Part shown: positions 23,401 to 30,423 of the stretch, in pieces
Layout: each line of letters begins with the position of its first letter
Position numbering within the stretch: position 1 is the stretch's first letter
Virus record (IMG/VR): IMGVR_UViG_3300032893_000103
Location: 1-44,347 of that record
Source of the DNA: a virus
Length of the DNA stretch: 44,347 bases
Reading direction: 5' to 3' (one strand)
Notes under the pieces: generated by a model
What the model saw: only the letters and a program-made list of their open reading frames with translations
Told to the model about the DNA's origin: nothing
Databases searched by the model: none
Position numbers and translations under genes: made by a program

Positions 23401-26219
23401 CCGCTCAATACGTCACGCAGTCTGTCTTGCGGACGCAAAGTCAATGAAGTTCCGGAGATTGCCGCCGACATAGCATAAATGCTTTTGTTGCTGGAAATCT
23501 TTCCATATGGATTCAGGAATGAAATCCAGTCATTCACAAATTGGGCGACAGATGTATTTGTTACAAGATTGATTGGCGGGACAGCCGAAGTGCCAGAAGC
23601 GATTGAGTCGTGTACGAACGTGGGAATCGTGACTTCAGAATTGCCAGACTCAGCGAACGCCGTATGTGTGACAGTGCTTGAGTCATATGCGCCCACTACG
23701 AATCCGAGAGGAGCCGGGGCATTAGTGGAACCCGCCAGCATGATGAAGCCGTTGAGGGCATATGTGTCGGTCGTTAAGCGTAAAACTTTCCCATTGACTG
23801 ACGAAGCGAATCCACCTTGAAGTTGCGTATTGATGTTGTTCGCAATCGCGGTGAGAGTCTGAAGGCCGGTCAAGAGATTCAATTGTTGGATCGAGCCATA
23901 CGATCTGATGAACGAAAACGAATTGTTGGACACCAAGCCAATTGGGCCGCCAGTCGTTCCAAGAGAATTGGTCAGGCGAATTTCAAAGTAATTGTTCGCC
24001 CTAGCCGATACGCGCCAATATCCAATGAAGTCGTTGTCGAGACTCCAAATAGCATCGTCCGCGATGATTACCCAATCGTTGACTGCCACGTTGGCAAAAG
24101 CGTTTGCCTCGCTTGAAGTAAAGCGCCATACGTTCGTCGATGGATTGGTGATTGTGATTTGCGAGGATGTGTTGGCCGTATTGGAAATGTACTGAGCCGC
24201 TTGATCGAGCGTCACCCAAAGGATTGGAGGCGCCGTATTTACGGTAGCGGGCGGAACAGTGACTGAGCCTGTAGAAATTTCAATAGAATCAACGAATGCC
24301 CGCGTGTTCTTGGAGCCAGCGGTGATTACGTCGCCGGGGCTGAGTGGGACTGCCAATTCAATTTGGCCTGTGGATCTATTGAGAGAATAGTCGCTTGCCT
24401 TACCAATTGATTGCAATTGGCCAGCCGACAATCCAAACATCTTGGACGCGAGAGAGCTTCCAGCAAATGTGAATATCAATTGAGCGAGATTGTTCGCGCC
24501 TTTATTGGACGTGAACTTCAATTGGTTCCCAGAGACTTCAACGGTCACGCCAGCGATCTTGGCATTCATTACGTTTGCCCATGCGCTAAGCGGATTGTTG
24601 TTTGAGAGAACCGAGAATCCAAACGCTACGAAGTCTGAGTCCGTGAACGTATATTGGATTTGCTGAGATTGGTCAGCTTGTATTGTAAGAGTTTCTCCGC
24701 TTGACATCGCGGCCCATTCTGATTGGGGCAGACTGAAAAGCGTAGGCACAACCCCGTCTTTGATGAGTAGAGCATCATTCTTATAGAGACGAAGGGAGTA
24801 TGTGAGATTGCTTGAGAAACCAAGGAATTCATTTGCGTCAACGTCATTTGGTCCAGACGGGGCAACGACTTGAATGTCTTCGTTCTGGAAGTCCTTAGCG
24901 AAGATCATGACCTGAGTCGAGCTATTGAATGCGCGTGCGCTAAACAATAGGGATGTGTCCGCATTGATTGCGTTTACAATTTCAAACGTGTCAGCCGCAT
25001 TCTGTGTTGCGAAATCAGAGTCCTGGAACTGATGCTCAGACAATTCGCCGCCCACTTTAATTGAGAGCTTCATTCCGCCAGTCAAAGCAAATGGAGCAGT
25101 GAACGAGCTAATTACGAGAGCCTTTGTAACATCTTCATTTTGCAATTGGAGGAATTCTTCGCCGCCATTTGCGTCATCAACAACCTGCTCAAAGCCTTGG
25201 CCAGAATAGATCGGCTGATATGCAGTCCCGTCATCAATATATAAGATGGACGGCTCACCGCGATTAGAAGGCTCAGACAATTTGGCCGACGTGCTGGTAC
25301 GGTTATCGTCTGTAGAAGTTACATCAGTGGCGAATGCTTCGACCGCGAGTTTCGTTCCCTTGGTCTTGGTCTGCTCGAAGTTCTTAATCTTCAGGCGGTA
25401 ATCGGCATCCGACATTTTGTCTTTGCCGGTAATGAAGTCAAGCGGATTGGTTACGCCAGCACCAGGGAATGGAGGAGTCGAAGGGAATGACGTAATTGAG
25501 CCAGCCGGTACGTTACCGCGAGTCCCGACTTGTGTGCAAACCACAGGGACATTCTGCAATGAATCTTCGCCATCAGGAATTGTAACGTTTGCGAGGATTT
25601 TGAATTGGACGGCGGGAGATGTTGCATTGCCTTGCGTTTGAACGTTTTGCCCAATTTGGACAGTTCTATTTCCGCCCTGCGCTAATACGACCGACTCATT
25701 TATATTGTGATTCTTGGTCGTTTGCGTGGACAAATTGATTTGGTAGTAATTCCCAATTGGCGTAATTGAGGAATATGCAATTGGACCTTCAATGTTATTT
25801 GATCCACGGCCCAAATAGATGCTGCCCGTCTGGGGAAATAGAGACGCATCCGAAACGTTAATTACGGTCGATCCAATTGGAGGAGCGGCTGTGCCTGCGT
25901 AAATCTTAGTGCTGATCTTTTTGAAATTGAGCGATTGCAATGTGACAACGCCGGTCGAGGGCCGGGCCTGCGGGCGGGGAACGCCTTTGCCATTTCCAAT
26001 ATTGTCCAGGTCCGTATCTTCTGCCCGGTCAATGTCGGTCGAGTTCAATGCAGCGATGATGTCGCCCTGGCTCCGCATATCGGAAAGCGATGCAGCTTCG
26101 AGGAAGCTGTTGACTGAAGATCCGGGGAAAAGGTCGTTGACGCCACTCTTCGTGACGAAAACTTGTCTCATGGACTTCAATATCTGCGAAAAGGGACGCG
26201 GACTTGGTGTGGATGGCAT
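20469..26219 (-). CDS. Giant baseplate J-type wedge protein, 1916 aa
   Basis: Residues 20-90 (GVNDLFPGSSVNSFLEAASL ... TDLDNIGNGKGVPRPQA) and ~225-300 (GTRGNVPAGSI ... DKMSDADYRLKI) are the conserved core of baseplate J/gp47/gp6 proteins. The last ~130 residues (RIQVAIVVRDRTGVSFNTIK, VQNAVAAYINSLGVGEPVVF) are the J C-terminal domain. Between them lie ~1450 extra residues of beta modules, including two HGL/HQL..G modules near 1360-1480. Usual J proteins are 300-700 aa. AAGAGA is 5 bases before the ATG, and the promoter motif is at 26312. It probably forms a very large wedge. Confidence 0.85.
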   Translation of the reverse strand: MPSTPSPRPFSQILKSMRQVFVTKSGVNDLFPGSSVNSFLEAASLSDMRSQGDIIAALNSTDIDRAEDTDLDNIGNGKGVPRPQARPSTGVVTLQSLNFKKISTKIYAGTAAPPIGSTVINVSDASLFPQTGSIYLGRGSNNIEGPIAYSSITPIGNYYQINLSTQTTKNHNINESVVLAQGGNRTVQIGQNVQTQGNATSPAVQFKILANVTIPDGEDSLQNVPVVCTQVGTRGNVPAGSITSFPSTPPFPGAGVTNPLDFITGKDKMSDADYRLKIKNFEQTKTKGTKLAVEAFATDVTSTDDNRTSTSAKLSEPSNRGEPSILYIDDGTAYQPIYSGQGFEQVVDDANGGEEFLQLQNEDVTKALVISSFTAPFALTGGMKLSIKVGGELSEHQFQDSDFATQNAADTFEIVNAINADTSLLFSARAFNSSTQVMIFAKDFQNEDIQVVAPSGPNDVDANEFLGFSSNLTYSLRLYKNDALLIKDGVVPTLFSLPQSEWAAMSSGETLTIQADQSQQIQYTFTDSDFVAFGFSVLSNNNPLSAWANVMNAKIAGVTVEVSGNQLKFTSNKGANNLAQLIFTFAGSSLASKMFGLSAGQLQSIGKASDYSLNRSTGQIELAVPLSPGDVITAGSKNTRAFVDSIEISTGSVTVPPATVNTAPPILWVTLDQAAQYISNTANTSSQITITNPSTNVWRFTSSEANAFANVAVNDWVIIADDAIWSLDNDFIGYWRVSARANNYFEIRLTNSLGTTGGPIGLVSNNSFSFIRSYGSIQQLNLLTGLQTLTAIANNINTQLQGGFASSVNGKVLRLTTDTYALNGFIMLAGSTNAPAPLGFVVGAYDSSTVTHTAFAESGNSEVTIPTFVHDSIASGTSAVPPINLVTNTSVAQFVNDWISFLNPYGKISSNKSIYAMSAAISGTSLTLRPQDRLRDVLSGDRYFVANPFNFEANDNLVVILDDDSVNKSLNIKMARHGTVNGATAPTQNQFTAYDTDAGPTANYANQFGNNFDFKDFFIYLKARQIVNPNGPNNEMLFSSAKYGPTGEQLMIGIAYPTQPGSPITSFVSVDRHTKIKLYLSSGSERLGGAWDSTTQFDVTNPAGNTWRYTWNGVGTSPNFVSSATVAVGDIVNIDITSNFSPDNTGVYQISAVTNTYFEITQFYGVVENNIQLNATSDLRMYPLNGTNNTATLLAQYVASNLSSYFTISQLESGAGVITTSTFDDQAGSSEFVQLVDGFNAVSLSNIGTTFSPVNQFQLKVPLQIPQSSPNYTLVGQDFYLIPATSDQIQRFLNIFAVTGLSSLGNIGVSSDAGKVQIYSSLFGSSGSVLVSGGSANSATGALLTTGALVVQGDIEDQPHGLVRSGSNVIVATKDRHGLFVGDSITISNPANPTFIGTFPITATTARTFTIAQAQPTLNITSVTRSSNVVTVVTSTPHQLAIGDYVTLTGVTDTSYDGTFKVVSTSVGTSFTFNQLGVNSSSSGGSIINVASGTGEVLRPFVRTSIGVANQAGFQAGQWIKFANTATQAKDIQIGQTTQMSITGFNTLNITSGPGTFQTARTTSANSTTQIKVEKQAQFIVFSWTGTGTAPNFAGGGVQEGDWVKVSGNFNAVNQGIYKVERMYNDSFYVVNVTGLEEEVTMAGNSDLSFYAYDSVMPGDELILGDTILGALNKGTYVVASSPFPTATAIAVTPSFATNQSSTVLGPSVANVTILEKAPFFAYRQLLNITPDPANINGFAIITDNAILPDKLNISAGTGMSAVSKLGFTTTVQIGEDSYKHWMGLIHEVGKVIRGQATDPTTYPGVGAAGSFIEISSPLPKRIQVAIVVRDRTGVSFNTIKSRVQNAVAAYINSLGVGEPVVFSEIVSTVQEINGIQAVSISSPTYNSTNDQIISQFNEKPVVQNITTDVIVSQAV

Positions 26220-26311
26220 TAAAATCTCTTAAACTATTAGGATCGTAGCGTTAGTAGGATGATCCTGATAACGCGGGGATCTTACTAACTTGATGGGACG
26301 GTGGGATACGT

Positions 26312-26327
26312 TCATTATTAAGATTTC
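26312..26327 (-). promoter_or_regulatory. Putative phage promoter motif, copy 3
   Basis: GAAATCTTAATAATGA on the minus strand, 92 bases upstream of the giant wedge gene. It is back to back with the plus-strand promoter at 26367-26395. Confidence 0.7.
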
Positions 26328-26366
26328 TCTCTATCATATTGAAATACTTATATTTTTAAGAATGTG

Positions 26367-26395
26367 TTGACGCCACGGCGAGACTCTGGTAATGC
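26367..26395 (+). promoter_or_regulatory. sigma70-like promoter of plus-strand island 1
   Basis: TTGACG (26367-26372), 17-base spacer, TAATGC (26390-26395). The predicted transcript start near 26402 falls on the AAGGAGG ribosome site of the gene starting at 26413, giving a very short leader. Confidence 0.55.
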
Positions 26396-26412
26396 TGGTG
26401 AAGGAGGAATCC

Positions 26413-26805
26413 ATGAGAAAAACAAGCGCCATCGTCTACCAACAGATTAAACAGATGCTCAGCGTCCGTCGCTGGCAGGTTTACGAAATCCTCGAAGAAC
26501 ACGGCCCATTGACTTCTTCGGAGCTTTTCGAGATTTTCAAGGTCAAGCACAACTTCCCGTTTCGGTACAACGCCAACGTTCATTCTCGTTTGAACGAATT
26601 ACAAAAACTTGGCTTGGCACATGAAGTTGGCACCAAAGAATGCTCCGTGTCTGGGAATACAGTGATCCTGTGGGATGTGACCGGAAACCCGCCCAAGACC
26701 ATCACAAAGGAAGAGCAGATTCTTGAGTCGATTTCCAAGTTTGAGAAGAAACTTGAGCGCCTAAACGGCGAGCTTTCAAAGTTGCGTTCAAGTGCATCAC
26801 TTTGA
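26413..26805 (+). CDS. Winged-helix DNA-binding protein, 130 aa
   Basis: ATG 26413 is preferred over the in-frame ATG at 26392 because AAGGAGG (26401-26407) sits 5 bases before it. Residues ~10-75 form a winged-helix pattern: RRWQVYEILEEHGPLTSSEL, then FRYNANVHSRLNELQKLGLA, then a beta wing (SVSGNTVILWDV). Residues ~85-125 are a coiled coil (EEQILESISKFEKKLERLNG), probably for dimerisation. It resembles small MarR/ArsR-type regulators. First gene of a plus-strand island with its own promoter, so it may regulate the island or the flanking minus-strand units. Confidence 0.75.
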   Translation: MRKTSAIVYQQIKQMLSVRRWQVYEILEEHGPLTSSELFEIFKVKHNFPFRYNANVHSRLNELQKLGLAHEVGTKECSVSGNTVILWDVTGNPPKTITKEEQILESISKFEKKLERLNGELSKLRSSASL

Positions 26806-26872
26806 AACAACTAGCAAATTTTTCCTTTTCAAAATAACGTCAGCGCGCTATGCTTATTTGTAAGGCGCCCTG

Positions 26873-26961
26873 GCTCCTGAAACTCGAATCAGTCTGATAG
26901 TAGGGGCTGACGAGGCCGTTGCAAAGGCCGAGGGGATGCAGGTTCGACTCCTGCCTGGAGC
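26873..26961 (+). tRNA. tRNA-like gene, aberrant; type not assigned
   Basis: A canonical T arm (GCAGG TTCGACT CCTGC, 26938-26954) is followed by CTGGAGC, which pairs with GCTCCTG at 26873-26879 (6 of 7 pairs). A GGCC/GGCC hairpin with loop GTTGCAAA follows where an anticodon arm could be (T then GCA or TGC). The piece between acceptor and this hairpin is ~17 bases too long and no normal D arm can be drawn. No CCA is encoded. A T-run follows at 26965. Could be a decayed tRNA, a tRNA with an insertion, or another tRNA-like RNA. Confidence 0.4.
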
Positions 26962-26983
26962 GTCATTTTTTTAGGAGGGAAAA

Positions 26984-27172
26984 ATGGAAACCGTATCTCA
27001 TTCTGGACAAAACCTCAAAAAGTATCTCATTTTGTACAGAACTGCAACTGGCCGAAAACACATCAAAATCATCAAGGCCAAAGATATTTCTGACGCCACG
27101 ATGCAAGGCATCAAGTTCTGCTCCAAATACGGCAGGTCTTTCTATGCCATTGATGGATGCGTGTCATGCTGA
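26984..27172 (+). CDS. Small hypothetical protein, 62 aa, paralogue of the next gene's N-terminus
   Basis: ATG 26984 with AGGAGG 6 bases upstream. The sequence YLILYRTATGRKHIKIIKAK followed by DISDATMQGIKFCSKYGRSF aligns with residues 4-43 of the downstream metallopeptidase (WIVVYKTNGKKYHKPIKAAD ISEAFTIGEAMCRKGRQF). It therefore looks like a stand-alone copy of that beta-beta-alpha domain. Its stop (27170-27172) overlaps the next start. Basic, no signal peptide. Role unknown; perhaps a regulator or partner of the peptidase. Confidence 0.7.
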   Translation: METVSHSGQNLKKYLILYRTATGRKHIKIIKAKDISDATMQGIKFCSKYGRSFYAIDGCVSC

Positions 27173-28239
27173 ACTGGATCGTGGTCTACAAAACCAATGG
27201 TAAAAAATACCACAAGCCTATCAAAGCGGCGGACATCTCCGAGGCGTTCACCATTGGCGAGGCGATGTGCCGGAAGGGCCGCCAGTTCATCACGCTCTTG
27301 GCCGAAACTCCCACCAAGCCTTGGACTGCCATTGATGCTTGGCTTTGCTGCCTGAATCGCCCGTGGATTGACGCAATCCTCGAATTTTTCGATTGGTTGG
27401 GCGTTCAGAACGAACAGTTGGGCAATTTCGTTGTGAGCCTGATTTCCATGTTCTTTCACTTGAGTCCGGCGCTCATCCGCTTGCTGTGGCGCTTTCGAGA
27501 GGTTCCGGCCATCCGCCATCGCTGGAGCTATTTGCAATCTCCTGGATCGTGGAATTATCAGGACGCCAACTCGAAGGCCGATTACATCACCATTGAACTG
27601 TTTCTGCCGCACCGCAAAATCGTGACGATCCTTCTTCATGAGCTTGGGCATCACATGGATTTGCACCGCAAGATTCACAGGCATTATGGCGGCGATTATC
27701 GTATGGAAAAAACCGCATGGACGAACGCGCTGAAGCTGTCCAGGGAATACGGAATCCCGATGGATTACTGCTACGCTTATAACTGCTTGGCGGGCTATCG
27801 AATCAAAACGAAGAGGCCAATCACGCACGCAGGACTCGTCAACCTAATGAACGAGCAGCACGAGCAGAATCAATTATTTCGTAAGCGGAAGGGTTATTGG
27901 AAGAACGCCGTTGTCTTTGGAAATCATTGCTACGATCTGCTCTTGAAGTACGCCAGGGCTGGCATTCAGATTGATCGTCTTGGGCGGCAGAAAGCGCGGA
28001 TCTTCCTTAAATGCCTTGGAGATGCGCTTAGCAAGGCTGTCGAGATTTACGTCCGCAAAGGAACTTCCCACTTCAACCCCGGCGCCAAACTCGGGATGGA
28101 GGATGAGAGATTTGGGTTTGGTGATAAGTTTCATCTTGGCCGCTTGATAGAGATTGGTTTTACCGAAAGCGAGATTCTGGAATCCGTCTTTGGTGATGTC
28201 AAGATCGCCTTGGGGAGTGAGAAGCCAGTCGATCTTTGA
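27166..28239 (+). CDS. HExxH zinc metallopeptidase-like protein, 357 aa, 3' end antisense to wedge gene
   Basis: ATG 27166 is preferred because it overlaps the preceding stop (ATGCTGA); ATG 27157 is also in frame. Residues 1-45 duplicate the small upstream protein. Residues 80-110 are hydrophobic (NFVVSLISMFFHLSPALIRL), perhaps a membrane-contacting helix. The zinc motif is H158-E159-L-G-H162, with E181 (MEKTAW) a likely third ligand, as in gluzincins. Residues ~237-357 are read from DNA antisense to the gp25 domain of the gene at 27874-30414. A conserved function there is doubtful; the ancestral end may be near residue 245. Target unknown. Confidence 0.7.
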   Translation: MLNWIVVYKTNGKKYHKPIKAADISEAFTIGEAMCRKGRQFITLLAETPTKPWTAIDAWLCCLNRPWIDAILEFFDWLGVQNEQLGNFVVSLISMFFHLSPALIRLLWRFREVPAIRHRWSYLQSPGSWNYQDANSKADYITIELFLPHRKIVTILLHELGHHMDLHRKIHRHYGGDYRMEKTAWTNALKLSREYGIPMDYCYAYNCLAGYRIKTKRPITHAGLVNLMNEQHEQNQLFRKRKGYWKNAVVFGNHCYDLLLKYARAGIQIDRLGRQKARIFLKCLGDALSKAVEIYVRKGTSHFNPGAKLGMEDERFGFGDKFHLGRLIEIGFTESEILESVFGDVKIALGSEKPVDL

Positions 28240-30414
28240 AAACTTTATCATGTCGATGTCATCAGTCAAGAACGTGATCGCGGGCGTATCGAGTTCGTCG
28301 GTTGTCGGCTGGCCAGTCGTTGGAATGTAAATTTGACTCATGCTGTTCACAGTGTACGGTAGGAATGCCATGAGTTGGGCATTGTCTTGCGTCGTGAACA
28401 AGTCAAGATTCGCCGGGCCATCCAAAGTGATGAGCCAGTTGGTGTCAGAAACCTGCGCGATTGCCTGGATCTGACGCTTGCTCGAAAGCTGAGTGTTGCT
28501 TGAAAGATATACAGTCTGATTCACATACAGATTCGTGGCGCTTGGAATGTTGATCTGATTGTCAGATCCGTTCCCGATGAAAGCATAGGTGAATCCGTTT
28601 TCATCAACGTAAGGAGCTTGCAATCCATTAAGTGAAACAATTTCCATCCAGCGAGTTGCGTCGCCCAGATAGATGAGTGCGAGTTGCTCGATTGTCGATC
28701 CCAGCGGAAACGGAACCGAGAACTTGGCACTGGGCGTCGTGTAATTGATGTTATTGTCGGTCGTTGTTTGTTGCCAGTACGCAAGCGCGGAAGTGGATAG
28801 AAATGCGTTGCCATCGGCGTTCGCGGCATCATTCGATGAAGTGTCGAGTTGGCCGTTCGCAATCAATCCGTAGAGTTCGGTCTGTGAATCGTTGAGCGAA
28901 TATAGAAGATCCCATTCAGGCTCAAGCGGATCGAGTAAAGTGATCTGAGGTTCCAGCGCAGTAACCAATGATCCGATTTGGTTAATCAAGTTGTTGATGT
29001 CATTGGTTGTAATGCTGTTTGCCGCGTCAATCGCGGCCTGGACTGCAACTTGTTGGGCATTATTCTGCGGAATCTGATCGAGATTCACTTTTTCGGTGAG
29101 ATCGAGACTATCGAGAACGTCTGGCTTGAACATGGATGTGGGCGCCGAAGCTCCACCAGCTTGGTCAGCCGTGGCTCCGAGATATGAACTGCTGCCCGAT
29201 CCTTCTTGGATGATTGATTGGAACTTGCTGTCGAATAAATTTTTCAAATCCTCATTAGTCGCTGACAACGCTTGCCAGTTGGCGGCCACTGAAGTCTGGA
29301 ACGAGTCTCGAAGAGCTTTGGGCAGATCGGCAATCGCAAGCGGCAGACTTAGAACATCCTTCGCCAATAGAATAACTTGATTTAATGGCCCAAAGATGTT
29401 GGATTCCACGTCTGCGCGAACGGCGCTTACGATGTTGCTGAAGCTCTGAACAGTTCTCCGCATTTGCGTGAGAGTATTGAGTGCGCGGTGGAAATCATCA
29501 GGACTTGCATTCAGGAATGAAGCGTCGGCTGAATCCGTATCGCCCTTCCAGTCAGGAACAGTTCCCCACGCGAGCAATTGTACATTGTACATATACTCCA
29601 TAGGGCTTTGGGCAGTCCGGCGCTTTACAAACGTCATCGGAGTGACGATGTATTGCACGTTATCCTTGGCCATATCAAAGACCAAGCGATAGCTTTGCGT
29701 GCCCGGCGACTTCTTCGCTTCAACGTATGTGTGCAAGAACAAATCGAGCATCTGGAACTGGTAGTAGCCAGTGCGGCTTAGTGCCAAAGATTCGGAGTTG
29801 CTTGTGTTTGTGGCTTTGCCGCCAGTAAACTGATTGACCAAGTTGTTGACTTGCTTGATGGACTGCTGGGCAGCTTCGACGGTTCCACTAAAGATCGAAC
29901 CAAGGATGCTCGTGCTTTTCTGTGCGCGTCCACCGTCTGCACGCTCGATCATGATTCCAGTCGAACCGCTGAATTGAATCATCTTTATCGGAACGCCATT
30001 GTGTTCTTCCAAAATACCACGGCTTGTGACCGTCGTTTTGATTGCGAAATTCGATGTGACGCTCAGTTCTTGAGGAGCGATTGGCAATCGGTATTCAGCG
30101 ATAATCGAGTGCTTTCCTTTTGAATCGACACTTGTTACCAAGAAGCGATATGGATAGCTCTTGCTCCACTTAGGGCCTGGAGCCGCAGCGGAGAATCGGT
30201 CAACGGTGAGTCCGCGTCCCATGAGACTGACATCAATGAAGTTCTGTGCAATAGCTGCGATGTTTTGAATCTGCGAGAGTTCAGGGGATAGAGGTTGGCC
30301 GTTCGGCTGGTTGGCCGGATCAAAGAATGTCGAAAATTCCTTATCGACTGACTGGACTTCTGCGTCCAAATCTTCTGGTAATTCTGGCGCTGAGTTTGGA
30401 ATAAAGCCTGACAT
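27874..30414 (-). CDS. Baseplate wedge protein with LysM/gp53-like and gp25-like domains, 846 aa
   Basis: Residues ~85-160 contain APQELSVTSNFAIKTTVTSR and NGVPIKMIQFSGSTG, common in phage baseplate proteins preceding a LysM. Residues ~550-600 (FPLGSTIEQLALIYLGDATR, then WMEIVSLNGLQAPYVDENG) are LysM/gp53-like. The C-terminal ~110 residues (TPQGDLDITKDGF, KSLILHPEFGAGVEVG, LAKRISKAFKEDPRF) match the gpW/gp25 wedge domain. In T4-type phages gp53 and gp25 are separate, so this looks like a fusion. Its last 366 bases overlap the plus-strand peptidase gene tail to tail. Confidence 0.8.
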   Translation of the reverse strand: MSGFIPNSAPELPEDLDAEVQSVDKEFSTFFDPANQPNGQPLSPELSQIQNIAAIAQNFIDVSLMGRGLTVDRFSAAAPGPKWSKSYPYRFLVTSVDSKGKHSIIAEYRLPIAPQELSVTSNFAIKTTVTSRGILEEHNGVPIKMIQFSGSTGIMIERADGGRAQKSTSILGSIFSGTVEAAQQSIKQVNNLVNQFTGGKATNTSNSESLALSRTGYYQFQMLDLFLHTYVEAKKSPGTQSYRLVFDMAKDNVQYIVTPMTFVKRRTAQSPMEYMYNVQLLAWGTVPDWKGDTDSADASFLNASPDDFHRALNTLTQMRRTVQSFSNIVSAVRADVESNIFGPLNQVILLAKDVLSLPLAIADLPKALRDSFQTSVAANWQALSATNEDLKNLFDSKFQSIIQEGSGSSSYLGATADQAGGASAPTSMFKPDVLDSLDLTEKVNLDQIPQNNAQQVAVQAAIDAANSITTNDINNLINQIGSLVTALEPQITLLDPLEPEWDLLYSLNDSQTELYGLIANGQLDTSSNDAANADGNAFLSTSALAYWQQTTTDNNINYTTPSAKFSVPFPLGSTIEQLALIYLGDATRWMEIVSLNGLQAPYVDENGFTYAFIGNGSDNQINIPSATNLYVNQTVYLSSNTQLSSKRQIQAIAQVSDTNWLITLDGPANLDLFTTQDNAQLMAFLPYTVNSMSQIYIPTTGQPTTDELDTPAITFLTDDIDMIKFSKIDWLLTPQGDLDITKDGFQNLAFGKTNLYQAAKMKLITKPKSLILHPEFGAGVEVGSSFADVNLDSLAKRISKAFKEDPRFLPPKTINLNASPGVLQEQIVAMISKDNGVLPITLPLTK

Positions 30415-30423
30415 GATTCCCTC

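Noticed and set aside
26801-26833. TTTGAAA/TTTCAAA inverted repeat as a terminator after the winged-helix gene
   Set aside because: Weak A/T stem, 19-base loop and no T-run after it.
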